Assembly: GCF_003096095.1 (NCBI RefSeq)
Contig: NZ_CP015453.1
Location: 1,302,001-1,366,000, forward strand
Direction of reading: 5' to 3'
DNA: 64,000 bases
Source of the DNA: Dietzia psychralcaliphila
GTDB lineage: Bacteria > Actinomycetota > Actinomycetes > Mycobacteriales > Mycobacteriaceae
Each line of letters begins with the position of its first letter. The first letter of the stretch is position 1. The notes beneath the pieces are model-generated. The model saw nothing but the letters and a program-made list of their open reading frames with translations. It had not been told where the DNA came from and made no database searches. Shown one piece after another: positions 18,312 to 26,017 of this stretch. A program made the position numbers and the translations under genes.

Positions 18312-20315
18312 ATGGCAGGGCGGATTCCGGAGCAGGACATCGCCGCGATCCGCGAACGCACCCGTATCGAGGAGATCGTCGGCGAGTACGTCGCGCTCAA
18401 ACCAGGCGGTGCGGACTCGATGAAGGGGCTGTCCCCGTTCAAGGACGAGAAGACGCCGTCGTTCCACGTGCGACCCCAGCACGGCTACTTCCACTGCTTC
18501 TCCACGGGCGAGGGTGGCGACGTCTTCGCCTTCCTCATGAAGATGGAGCACATCAGCTTCGTCGAGGCGGTGGAGCAGCTCGCGGACAGGATCGGGTACC
18601 GCATCTCCTACGAGGGCGGCGGGCAGGTGATCCAACGCGATCGGGGCACCCGCTCGAGGCTGGTCCAGGCCAACGCCGCCGCCCAGAAGTTCTACGCCGA
18701 GCGCCTCCACCAGGACGCGGAGGCCGAGATCGCGCGGGCGTTCCTGACCGACCGCGGCTTTGATCTCTCCCACGCCGAGCGCTTCGGGTGCGGATACGCG
18801 CCCACGGGCTGGGACACGATGAGCAAGCACCTCATGCGGCAGGGTTTCGAGCCCACGGAGTTGGAGTCGGCGGGGCTGTCCAAGACCAGCTCGCGGGGGA
18901 CGTTGATCGACCGCTTCCACCGTCGACTGCTGTGGCCCATCCGCAACCTCGCCGGTGAGGTGATCGGCTTCGGCGCGCGCAAGCTCTTCGAGGACGACAC
19001 CCTGGGCAAGTACATGAACACGCCGGAGACGATGCTCTACAAGAAGTCCCAGGTGCTGTTCGGTCTGGACCTGGCCAAGCGGGACGTCGCCTCTCAGCGC
19101 CGAGCGGTGGTGGTCGAGGGCTATACGGACGTCATGGCCATGCACGCCGCGGGCGTGACCACCGCCGTGGCTGCGTGTGGCACCGCGTTCGGCGAGGACC
19201 ACCTGTCCACGCTCCGGCGGCTGATGTTGGACGACAACTACTTCCGCGGCGAGATCATCTACACCTTCGACGGCGACGACGCGGGCAAGAAGGCCGCGCT
19301 CCGGGCGTTCTCCGGGGACCAGCAGTTCTCCGGCCGCACCTTCGTCGCGGTGGCCCCCGCCGGACTGGACCCCTGCGACATCCGGCAGACCAAGGGTGAC
19401 GCGGCAGTCCGTGACCTGATCTCCGCCCGGGTCCCGATGTTCGAGTTCGCCATCCGGTCCATGCTCGAGGAGTACGACCTCGACCACGCGGAGGGCCGGG
19501 TCGAGGCGCTGCGCCAGACCGTGCCGGTGGTGGCGGACATCCGTGACTCGGCTCTCCGGGACGAGTACGCCCGCCAGTTGGCCGGCTGGGTGGGGTGGGA
19601 CGATCCCGCGACGGTGCTCCGCCGCGTCCGGGAGGAGGCCCGTAAGCGGGGGCGCGCCCGGTCGGCGGGTCCCGGCCCCCGCGGTCGCGGCCCGGGTGGA
19701 CCCGGGGGAGGACCCCGCCCCCAGTGGGACCGTGCCGAGCGTGGCCCGAGGAGGAACGACGACGAGGCGGACGACCGCGGCGGGCACCAGGTCCCCGCTG
19801 TGCCGACCGGGCTCCCGCTTCCCTCGGCCGCCGACCCGGCGCTCTGGCCGCAGCGCGAGGCCCTCAAGGCCGCTCTCCAGTACCCGGGCCTGGCGGGTCC
19901 GCTCTTCGACTCGCTCCCGGGTGAGTGCTACACCCATCCCGCCTACGCCCGGATCGCTGATGCGCTGTCCGCGGCCGGGGGGTGCGCCTCCGGCAAGAGT
20001 GGCGCGAACTGGGTGTCCGAGGTGTCCACGGGTCTCGAGGACGACGGGTTGCAGCGGCTGGTGGGTCTCATGGCGGTCGAGACCCTCCGGGTGGCCGAGG
20101 ACGCGCTGCCCCGCTACGTCTCCGGTGTGCTCGCCCGGCTGCAGGAGGTGTGGGTGTCCGGCCAGATCGCCGACCTCAAGTCCAAGGTGCAACGGATGAG
20201 TCCGGCGGCGGACCCGGAGGGGTACTCGGCACTGTTCGGTGACCTCGTGGCGCTGGAGGAATACCGGCGCGGTTTGCTCGAGCAGGCCGTGGGCGCCACA
20301 CCCGACATCGCCTGA
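18312..20315 (+). CDS. dnaG: DNA primase DnaG with a degenerate zinc-binding domain
   Basis: Synthesises RNA primers at the replication fork. The 667-aa protein has the N-terminal zinc-binding region (1-100), TOPRIM catalytic core with VVVEGYTDVMAMHAAGV and the metal-binding FDGDDAGKKA, an Arg/Gly/Pro-rich linker near 450-500, and a C-terminal helicase-binding domain. The usual CHC2 ligands are largely gone: Ser41 and Lys44 replace the first Cys and His, Cys62 remains, and Thr65 replaces the last Cys. The surrounding fold (KDEKTPSFHVRP, GGDVFAF) is intact and there is no frameshift. The start at 18312 is leaderless. Confidence 0.97.
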   Translation: MAGRIPEQDIAAIRERTRIEEIVGEYVALKPGGADSMKGLSPFKDEKTPSFHVRPQHGYFHCFSTGEGGDVFAFLMKMEHISFVEAVEQLADRIGYRISYEGGGQVIQRDRGTRSRLVQANAAAQKFYAERLHQDAEAEIARAFLTDRGFDLSHAERFGCGYAPTGWDTMSKHLMRQGFEPTELESAGLSKTSSRGTLIDRFHRRLLWPIRNLAGEVIGFGARKLFEDDTLGKYMNTPETMLYKKSQVLFGLDLAKRDVASQRRAVVVEGYTDVMAMHAAGVTTAVAACGTAFGEDHLSTLRRLMLDDNYFRGEIIYTFDGDDAGKKAALRAFSGDQQFSGRTFVAVAPAGLDPCDIRQTKGDAAVRDLISARVPMFEFAIRSMLEEYDLDHAEGRVEALRQTVPVVADIRDSALRDEYARQLAGWVGWDDPATVLRRVREEARKRGRARSAGPGPRGRGPGGPGGGPRPQWDRAERGPRRNDDEADDRGGHQVPAVPTGLPLPSAADPALWPQREALKAALQYPGLAGPLFDSLPGECYTHPAYARIADALSAAGGCASGKSGANWVSEVSTGLEDDGLQRLVGLMAVETLRVAEDALPRYVSGVLARLQEVWVSGQIADLKSKVQRMSPAADPEGYSALFGDLVALEEYRRGLLEQAVGATPDIA

Positions 20316-20375
20316 CCCAGAGAGAATTCGGGCAAAACACAATCCGGGTGGCCCACCGCCCCGGAGCCCTCATAG

Positions 20376-20405
20376 TTGAGAAAAGTAAAAATGTGCTGAT
20401 ATTGT
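20376..20405 (+). promoter_or_regulatory. Promoter of the secreted Ig-like protein gene
   Basis: TTGAGA (20376-20381) and TATTGT (20400-20405) are 18 bp apart inside an A/T-rich island that stands out in this GC-rich window. It would give a leader of about 65 nt before the ATG at 20479. Confidence 0.6.
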
Positions 20406-20478
20406 CGTTCGCAGCCCGCCGCTGATCGGTTGTCCGATTCCGGCCGCGCGGGAGTCACACGACCCCAGAGAGTTCGCA

Positions 20479-21543
20479 ATGAGCACAACGTCACGTCGAT
20501 TCACTCTTCCCGCCGCGATCGCGGCCTTCGGCATCTGCCTCGGAGTGCCCCCGGCGGCGTCCGCGGAGGGCTGGGACCAGGGCCCGGTGCGGTTCAGCGC
20601 ATCCGGGGATGACCAGTGCCGGGTCCACTTCACGATCATCAACGAGACGAACGGGTACTACGTCGTCGACTTCGCGGTGGACGGGGAGGATCCGGCGTCG
20701 CTGGCGGGCGTGCCAGGTGTGTGGAGCCTCACCGGTGTGCCCGTCAGGGCCAGGTTCTCCCTCGACAGCGTGGCGTACGACATCACGCGGGTCGTCGGGC
20801 GGCAGGGGGTGCAGAACTCGGCTCCCAGCTCCCCGGTCTTCGCCCCGGGAACTGCCCCCTACGTCACCGACCGGGACCCGATCACCACCACCAGAACGGT
20901 GAGTCTTCTGGACCAGCCACGTCTGCCCAACCGGGCGTCCGACACGCACACCGTCTCTTACCAGGTGGTCGTCGGTCCCCAGTCCGCGGACAAGGGGTTC
21001 GATTCCGCCACGGGTCGGTTCGCGTTGCTCGAGACCGAGGTGTCCGGGTGCCAGACCGAGACGATCTCGACGCTCGCCACGCCGCCGACTGCGGTCACGG
21101 GAACGCCCGTCGATCTCACCGTGCAGGTCGAACCCGCAGCGGCCGCCGGAACGGTCCAGTTCTCCGCTGACGGAGAAATCATCGGGGCCCCGGTCAACGT
21201 CATCGACGGGAGTGCCACGCTGCCGTATACCTTCTCCGAGGCCGGCGACCTCGTCATCACCGCAGCGTTCACTCCGGCCACCGTCGTGGACGACTCCTCG
21301 GACACCCCGTACGCATCGTCGACGGCCGGTCCGAAGACGATCGCCGTCCGGGATGAGGAACCGGGCACCGGATCACTCAGCCAGGGTTCGCTCGGCGTCC
21401 TGTGTGGAGGGGACGCGGCCGGTTCCCTCGGCACAGGTTCCCTCGGTGCAGCGTCCCTCGGTACAGGGTCCCTCAGCTCCACGGGATCGGCCTCCACCGG
21501 TTCTCCCGGATCGATCTGCGGAGCTCCAGGGTCTGCAAGCTAG
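20479..21543 (+). CDS. Secreted protein with Ig-like domain and SLGTG repeats
   Basis: 354 aa. Signal peptide at 1-29 (PAAIAAFGICLGVPPAASA), an N-terminal domain of about 165 residues with no recognised family, then a bacterial Ig-like (Big_3 type) domain at about 205-295 with TPPTAVTGTPVDLTVQVEP and the strand GTVQFSADGEIIG, and a Ser/Gly/Leu-rich tail from about 300 made of GSLGT/GSLGA pentapeptides. There is no LPXTG or transmembrane segment, so it is probably exported free or held non-covalently in the mycolate envelope. Its 20316-20478 upstream gap holds a strong AT-rich promoter. Function unknown. Confidence 0.75.
   Translation: MSTTSRRFTLPAAIAAFGICLGVPPAASAEGWDQGPVRFSASGDDQCRVHFTIINETNGYYVVDFAVDGEDPASLAGVPGVWSLTGVPVRARFSLDSVAYDITRVVGRQGVQNSAPSSPVFAPGTAPYVTDRDPITTTRTVSLLDQPRLPNRASDTHTVSYQVVVGPQSADKGFDSATGRFALLETEVSGCQTETISTLATPPTAVTGTPVDLTVQVEPAAAAGTVQFSADGEIIGAPVNVIDGSATLPYTFSEAGDLVITAAFTPATVVDDSSDTPYASSTAGPKTIAVRDEEPGTGSLSQGSLGVLCGGDAAGSLGTGSLGAASLGTGSLSSTGSASTGSPGSICGAPGSAS
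21421..21480 (+). repeat. Four-unit 15-bp repeat encoding GSLGT/GSLGA/ASLGT/GSLSS
   Basis: Units at 21421, 21436, 21451 and 21466 share the core TCCCTCGG and are in frame. Two earlier diverged copies (GSLSQ, GSLGV) lie just upstream. Same unit length as the repeats in recO and the SURF1 gene. Confidence 0.8.
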
Positions 21544-21571
21544 CCCTCGGGTAGGGCTCTGACCTGCCGAT

Positions 21572-21601
21572 TTGGTCCGGCGGCTGCCGTCGCACTAAGG
21601 T
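21572..21601 (+). promoter_or_regulatory. Probable tRNA-Asn promoter
   Basis: TTGGTC at 21572-21577 and TAAGGT at 21596-21601 are 18 bp apart; transcription would begin about 35 bases before the mature tRNA. A short hairpin (AGCCCT 21542-21547, AGGGCT 21553-21558) lies between the preceding stop codon and this promoter. Confidence 0.5.
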
Positions 21602-21643
21602 GAGTTCTCGGTGTCCGACGTGCTCGTCGGTTGCCGACGGCAA

Positions 21644-21716
21644 TCCCCCATAGCTCAATTGGCAGAGCATTCGACTGTTAATCGAAGGGTTTCTGGTTCG
21701 AGTCCAGATGGGGGAG
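21644..21716 (+). tRNA. tRNA-Asn (GTT)
   Basis: Full cloverleaf of 73 nt: acceptor TCCCCCA/TGGGGGA, D arm GCTC...GAGC, anticodon loop CTGTTAA with GTT, T arm with GGTTCGAGTCC. The discriminator is G and CCA is not encoded. Confidence 0.97.
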
Positions 21717-21723
21717 CAGAACC

Positions 21724-21755
21724 ACCAGGCCAGAGGAGCAATCCTCTGGCCTGGT
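21724..21755. terminator. Rho-independent-like hairpin between tRNA-Asn and a convergent gene
   Basis: A 14-bp perfect stem (21724-21737 with 21742-21755, loop GCAA) follows the tRNA directly and lies 12 bp from the stop of the convergent SnoaL-like gene. Only a weak T run follows, on the tRNA side. Likely ends transcription from both directions. Confidence 0.75.
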
Positions 21756-21767
21756 CTGCATTTGGCG

Positions 21768-22190
21768 TCAGCCGGGTTGGAGTGTCCGGAAGTCGCCGCG
21801 GTCGAAGGTGATGTGGAACCTCCTTGAGGCGATCCGCCAGCCCTCCGCCGTCCGGGACCACAGGTCCGAGTACTCACCGAAGCACTCGTAGGTCAGCCCG
21901 GACTGGTCTCCGGCCCCGAGGTGAAGCACCCGCGCGTACGTCAGACTCCGCGCCCGGTCCTCGTTTCCGTCGAGCGCCAGCTGCACCCGGTGGTTTCCCA
22001 ACAGGTGCTGGGACGGACCGCAGCCACCGAGGTGCTGCCGGACAATCGCGACGATCGCCTCCCGACCGGAGGCCCCGTACCCGGTCGCGGACTCGGTGAA
22101 CAGCGCGCCGAGCCCGTCCCAGTCTCGCGTGTCCAGTGCCGTGGCCACGTCGGCCAGGCGTTCGAGGATCTGATCCCTGTCACTCGTCAT
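21768..22190 (-). CDS. SnoaL-like (NTF2-fold) protein
   Basis: 140-aa single-domain NTF2-like protein: an N-terminal helix (DQILERLADVATALDTRDWDGLGALFTES), a central segment GREAIVAIVRQHLGG and the closing strands WSRTAEGWRIASRRFHITFDRGDF. These are typical of SnoaL_4 small enzymes or binding proteins whose substrates vary. Divergent from the carboxylesterase gene; the gap of 58 bp contains the esterase -10 element. The exact function cannot be told. Confidence 0.75.
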   Translation of the reverse strand: MTSDRDQILERLADVATALDTRDWDGLGALFTESATGYGASGREAIVAIVRQHLGGCGPSQHLLGNHRVQLALDGNEDRARSLTYARVLHLGAGDQSGLTYECFGEYSDLWSRTAEGWRIASRRFHITFDRGDFRTLQPG

Positions 22191-22236
22191 CCTCTCTTGG
22201 TAGCAGGGATCGCCGGGAGATCTCAGCTGTCGTCGC

Positions 22237-22242
22237 TAATCT
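22237..22242 (+). promoter_or_regulatory. -10 element for the carboxylesterase, leaderless start
   Basis: TAATCT ends 6 bases before the ATG at 22249. No ribosome site precedes that ATG. Confidence 0.55.
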
Positions 22243-22248
22243 GGCCGC

Positions 22249-23634
22249 ATGACTCGCCCCGAGGTCGCCCTGTCCACCGGCCGCGTCCGCGGAACCGACC
22301 TGGGTGACGTCGTCCGCTTCTACGGGATCCCCTACGCCGAGGACCCGGTCGATGACCTGCGCTTCGCCGCTCCGGTTCGCCGGGAGCCGTGGCAGGGGGT
22401 CCGTGACGCGACGCGGCCCGCCGCCACGGCCCAGCGACTGCGATTCGACCCGGACCCGGCGATCCCGGAGCCGATCGTCGCGGGAGGAGACATCCTGCAC
22501 GTGGACGTGTGGGCGCCGGCGGAGGGTGGCGAGCACCCGGTGATGGTGTGGATCCACGGGGGCGGGTGGGAATCGGGGTCGTCGCATCAACCGTGGTTCG
22601 ACGGTTCGACCTTCGCCCGCCGGGGGATCGTCGTGGTCTCGGTGGGCTACCGCCTCGGGGTCGAGGGCTTCACCCCGTTCCCCGACGCCCCGGACAATCG
22701 TGGACTGCTGGACTGGATCGCGGCGCTCGAGTGGGTCCGGGACGAGATCGCCGTGTTCGGCGGGGACCCCGGCCGGGTGACGGTCGCCGGGCAGTCGGCC
22801 GGCGGGGGAGCGGTGCTGTGTCTGCTGGGCTCGCCCCCGGCGGCCGGGCTGTTCCACGGAGCGATCGCCGCGTCTCCTGCGGTGCTGCGTGCCCCGGCGA
22901 CCCATCCGCCCAAGGGCGTGACGGCCGAGGGGTTGGCGGCCGGGGGGCGCGGCGCGGTCGATGAGTTCCATCGGCGCCTCCGTCGCGAGAATCAGTTCAC
23001 GCTTCCGTTCCGGCCGGTGGTCGGTGGCGAGACCGTCCCGATCCCTCCCCTGGAGGCGGTCGCCGGTGGTCCAGGTACGGGCGTACCGCTGCTCATCGGC
23101 TCCACCGCGACGGAGTTCGAGGCCGTCTCGGACAAGCTCCCGGGCCCGGCGCTGGTGCCGGGGGCCGCGTTCATGGCGTTGTCCCAGCAACTCCCCAGGC
23201 AGGGGCTCAGGGCGCTGGCCCGGCAGTCGAACGGACGGTCGCTCCGCCGGAGCGTGGGCGCGGTGATCGACGCGGCCGCGATCCACTCCACGGTGGCCCG
23301 GGCCGCCGAGACGAGAGTGGCCGCCGGAGACCCGACGTGGGTGTACGACTTCTGCTGGACCGGAGGAAACGGGCCCCGGCACTGCGCCGACCTGCCCTTC
23401 TTCTGGTCGGTTCCGGACGGGGAGAACGTGGAGCGCTATCTCGGAGCCCCGGCGCCGACCGACCTGGTCGAGGCGATGCACGGCTCATGGGTCGACTTCG
23501 TCACCATCGGCGACCCGGGTCATCCCGCCTACGAGTCGCCTGATCGGCTGGTGATGGCGTGGGACGACCCGCCGGCGCAGGTCGCCGACGGACTCTCGGC
23601 GGTGCGTGCGGTCTGGTGGCCGGAGGTCCGCTGA
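22249..23634 (+). CDS. Carboxylesterase/lipase family protein (type B)
   Basis: 461-aa alpha/beta hydrolase of the para-nitrobenzyl esterase/cholinesterase group. Visible are the oxyanion segment HGGGWESGS, the nucleophile elbow GQSAGGGAV (G-x-S-x-G), the acid-containing region around STATEFEAV, and the catalytic His segment RHCADLPFFW. It is shorter than the roughly 500-aa norm and lacks a signal peptide, so it is cytoplasmic. The substrate is unknown. It lies between SnoaL-like and CAU-tRNA genes. Confidence 0.88.
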   Translation: MTRPEVALSTGRVRGTDLGDVVRFYGIPYAEDPVDDLRFAAPVRREPWQGVRDATRPAATAQRLRFDPDPAIPEPIVAGGDILHVDVWAPAEGGEHPVMVWIHGGGWESGSSHQPWFDGSTFARRGIVVVSVGYRLGVEGFTPFPDAPDNRGLLDWIAALEWVRDEIAVFGGDPGRVTVAGQSAGGGAVLCLLGSPPAAGLFHGAIAASPAVLRAPATHPPKGVTAEGLAAGGRGAVDEFHRRLRRENQFTLPFRPVVGGETVPIPPLEAVAGGPGTGVPLLIGSTATEFEAVSDKLPGPALVPGAAFMALSQQLPRQGLRALARQSNGRSLRRSVGAVIDAAAIHSTVARAAETRVAAGDPTWVYDFCWTGGNGPRHCADLPFFWSVPDGENVERYLGAPAPTDLVEAMHGSWVDFVTIGDPGHPAYESPDRLVMAWDDPPAQVADGLSAVRAVWWPEVR

Positions 23635-23644
23635 GCGGTCTTGC

Positions 23645-23650
23645 TACGAT
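23645..23650 (+). promoter_or_regulatory. -10 element for the CAU tRNA gene
   Basis: TACGAT lies 38 bases before the mature tRNA and just after the esterase stop, a plausible tRNA promoter position. Confidence 0.4.
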
Positions 23651-23688
23651 TGCGCCGCGCGTGCCGGTGACGTTCCCGGCGCGTGCGG

Positions 23689-23762
23689 GGGGCTATAGCT
23701 CAGTTGGTTAGAGCCGCGGACTCATAATCCGCTGGTCGCGGGTTCGAGCCCCGCTGGCCCCA
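23689..23762 (+). tRNA. tRNA with CAT anticodon (elongator tRNA-Met or lysidine-type tRNA-Ile2)
   Basis: 74-nt cloverleaf: acceptor GGGGCTA/TGGCCCC with one G-T pair, D arm GCTC...GAGC, anticodon stem GCGGA/TCCGC with loop CTCATAA, T loop TTCGAGC, discriminator A. CAT would read AUG, or AUA if C34 is changed to lysidine by TilS. Initiator features (unpaired 1-72, three G-C pairs in the anticodon stem) are absent. The variable-loop sequence TGGTCGC resembles tRNA-Ile2; I cannot decide without comparison. Confidence 0.93.
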
Positions 23763-23836
23763 CCGGGAGAGCCGCCCGTTCCCTGGTCGGACGCCGAGAC
23801 CAGGTGGGCCCAGCCCCGCAGCGCGCCGGGGGACTA

Positions 23837-23842
23837 TAGGTT
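23837..23842 (+). promoter_or_regulatory. -10 element for the DMT transporter gene, leaderless start
   Basis: TAGGTT (within TATAGGTT) ends 7 bases before the ATG at 23850, and no ribosome site is present. Confidence 0.55.
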
Positions 23843-23849
23843 TCTTCCC

Positions 23850-24782
23850 ATGGACCGGACGGGGGCCCTGGGGGATACGGCGCGCGGGGTCGGCGCCGTT
23901 GTCGTGGCGTCCGGCCTGTTCGGCGGGATCTTCTACCTCTCCGGAGTAATCGACGCCTCGGCTGAGGTGGTCTTCGGGTGGCGGATCGTCGTGACCTTCG
24001 CTTGCTACAGCCTCGTGATGCTCATCCCCTCGGGCCGTGTGATGGTGCGTGACTCCTGGGCGACCCTCACACGAGAGTGGTGGTCTCCGCTCGTGTTCGG
24101 CCTGCTGTGCGTACTGGTCGGGATGCAGCTCTGGCTGTTCTCCTGGGCCCCGCTTCACGGTCACGCTCTGGATGCCTCGCTCGGTTTCCTGCTCCTACCT
24201 CTGGCCCTGGTGATCGGCAGCCGGGCCGTTCTCAAGTCGGAGGTGTCGACCTGGCAGTGGATGGCGGTGGGAATCGCGGCCGCAGCCGTCGCCGTCAATA
24301 TCGGGGTGTCCCCGAGCTTGTCCTGGGTGACGTTCGTGATCTGCACGGGGTACCCGATCTACTTCGTCGTGCGCCGCCGAGTCGGCATGGACAAACCGAT
24401 GGCGTTCGGGTTCGAGGTCGCCGCGCTCACCCCCCTCGGCGTGTGGTTGATCGTGTCGGGTGGTCAGCATCCGTCGTCTGTCGCCGGAAGGCTCGCGCTC
24501 GTCTCGGTCGGCGTCGCCGGCGCGGCGGCCATGGCGGCGTATCTGGCGGCGTCGCAGTTGCTCACGCTTCCCCTGTTCGGCCTACTCGGATACCTCGAGC
24601 CGGTGCTCCTGGTCGCTGTGGCGTTCGCGCTCGGAGAGACTGTCCGGGGGATCGACACCCTCACATTCGGGCTGCTCGGCCTCGCCCTGACCCTGCTCGC
24701 GGCCGAAGGCTACCGAGCGGCGCGACGAGATCGACGATCCGGGGCGGCACCGCGACCGGGGTCTCGGCGCGCCACCCACTGA
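23850..24782 (+). CDS. DMT-superfamily permease (EamA/RarD-like)
   Basis: 310 aa with about ten hydrophobic segments, including VVVASGLFGGIFYLSG, WRIVVTFACYSLVML, LVFGLLCVLVGMQLWLFSWA and LSWVTFVICTGYPIYFVVRRR. The pattern matches RarD-type members of the drug/metabolite transporter superfamily, inner-membrane exporters of small molecules. The C-terminal tail is Arg-rich and cytoplasmic. Transported compound unknown. It is convergent with the downstream hydrolase; no strong terminator is seen in the 51-bp gap. Confidence 0.85.
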   Translation: MDRTGALGDTARGVGAVVVASGLFGGIFYLSGVIDASAEVVFGWRIVVTFACYSLVMLIPSGRVMVRDSWATLTREWWSPLVFGLLCVLVGMQLWLFSWAPLHGHALDASLGFLLLPLALVIGSRAVLKSEVSTWQWMAVGIAAAAVAVNIGVSPSLSWVTFVICTGYPIYFVVRRRVGMDKPMAFGFEVAALTPLGVWLIVSGGQHPSSVAGRLALVSVGVAGAAAMAAYLAASQLLTLPLFGLLGYLEPVLLVAVAFALGETVRGIDTLTFGLLGLALTLLAAEGYRAARRDRRSGAAPRPGSRRATH

Positions 24783-24833
24783 GGCGGAGTCGCCGCGACG
24801 CAGTCCCCGGGCACGGTGCCTCTCGACGGTGGG

Positions 24834-25958
24834 TCAGTACGCCAACCCCATCCGTAGCGCGCCCACGGCCTCCGACAGCGCGGCGCGGGCGAGCGGGGTG
24901 GCACCGACGGCGTTGACGAACGGGTGGACCATCGTGGAATGCCGCCGGAGCGAGACCTTGACCCCGGCGTCGGCCAACTTCCGCGCGTACGCCTCGCCCT
25001 CGTCGCGCAGCGGGTCGAACCCGCCGGTGGCGACGTGCGCCGGGGGCAGGCCAGAGAAGTCCTCGGCCAGCAGCGGGGAGGCGCGCGGGTCGAGACGGTC
25101 GGCGTCGGAGCGCAGGTAGGTGTTCTCGTAGAAGTCCATGTTCTTGCCGGTGAGGAAGAATCCCTCGCCGAACAACTCGAACGAGCGGGTCCGAGCCGAC
25201 ATGTTGGTGGCGGGGACGAAGAGCAGTTGGAAGTCGGGGGTCTTCTCTCCCGCGTCCCGGGTCTGCTGACACACGACCGCCGCCAGGTTCCCGCCCGCGC
25301 TGTCCCCGCCCACCGCGATCCGCGTCGGGTCCACCCCGAGCGACTCGGCGTTGTCCCGCACGTACCGGAACGAGGCCAGGGCGTCCTCGGCCGCCGTGGG
25401 GAAGAGGAACTCGGGGGCCAGCCGGTAGTCCACGCTGAGGACCTTGAGGCCGCCCATCCTGGCGATGTAGCGGCAGGTCGCATCGTGGGAGTCGATGCTC
25501 CCGAGCACCCACCCGCCACCGTGGAAGAAGACGAGCATCGGCAGCGGCTCGTCGCCGTGGACGGGGGAGTACAGGCGGGCGGGAAGGTCGGCGCGGGCGG
25601 TCTCGGCACCGGTGCGATCGTCGTCGGTGTCATCGCTACCGGCGAGCGGGAGGACCAGGTCCTTGACGACGGCGAGCTCGATCCGGTTGCCCGAGACGGT
25701 GTACGCGGACCGCTCCACGGTCTGGCGTGCCTGTTCGAGCGGTATGTCCTCGTACTCGCCTTCCGACAGCAGGGACATCACCCGGACCCCCGCCTGGAAG
25801 TGCGGGTCCAGCACCTGGCCGTCGATCCGCCGGGGGGCGCCGCCGGCGAGCTGGATCAGCGGGCCGGGCAGAGAGCCCGAGGCGGTCATCGCCGCCTTGG
25901 TGAGGCGGTCCTTGATCGAGGGGCGAAAAGTCCTGTGTCCGGACATCGGTGAGCGCAT
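24834..25958 (-). CDS. Alpha/beta hydrolase of the hormone-sensitive lipase (HSL) family
   Basis: 374 aa. HSL signature HGGGWVLGS forms the oxyanion hole, GDSAGGN is the nucleophile elbow with the catalytic Ser, and FDPLRDEGE and STMVHPFVN carry the likely Asp and His. Enzymes of this family cleave short- and medium-chain esters; the mycobacterial Lip proteins are relatives. ATG at 25958 is preferred to a GTG two codons upstream because a CACAAT -10 lies 6 bases before it. Divergent from an ABC exporter. Confidence 0.88.
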   Translation of the reverse strand: MRSPMSGHRTFRPSIKDRLTKAAMTASGSLPGPLIQLAGGAPRRIDGQVLDPHFQAGVRVMSLLSEGEYEDIPLEQARQTVERSAYTVSGNRIELAVVKDLVLPLAGSDDTDDDRTGAETARADLPARLYSPVHGDEPLPMLVFFHGGGWVLGSIDSHDATCRYIARMGGLKVLSVDYRLAPEFLFPTAAEDALASFRYVRDNAESLGVDPTRIAVGGDSAGGNLAAVVCQQTRDAGEKTPDFQLLFVPATNMSARTRSFELFGEGFFLTGKNMDFYENTYLRSDADRLDPRASPLLAEDFSGLPPAHVATGGFDPLRDEGEAYARKLADAGVKVSLRRHSTMVHPFVNAVGATPLARAALSEAVGALRMGLAY

Positions 25959-25964
25959 TGCCAC

Positions 25965-25970
25965 ATTGTG
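25965..25970 (-). promoter_or_regulatory. -10 element for the HSL hydrolase, leaderless start
   Basis: CACAAT on the minus strand, 6 bases before the ATG at 25958. The first base departs from TANNNT. Confidence 0.4.
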
Positions 25971-26017
25971 CCGAGGATGGGGAGGATGATCGGGGGGAAT
26001 CGACGAAGGGACTGGTC

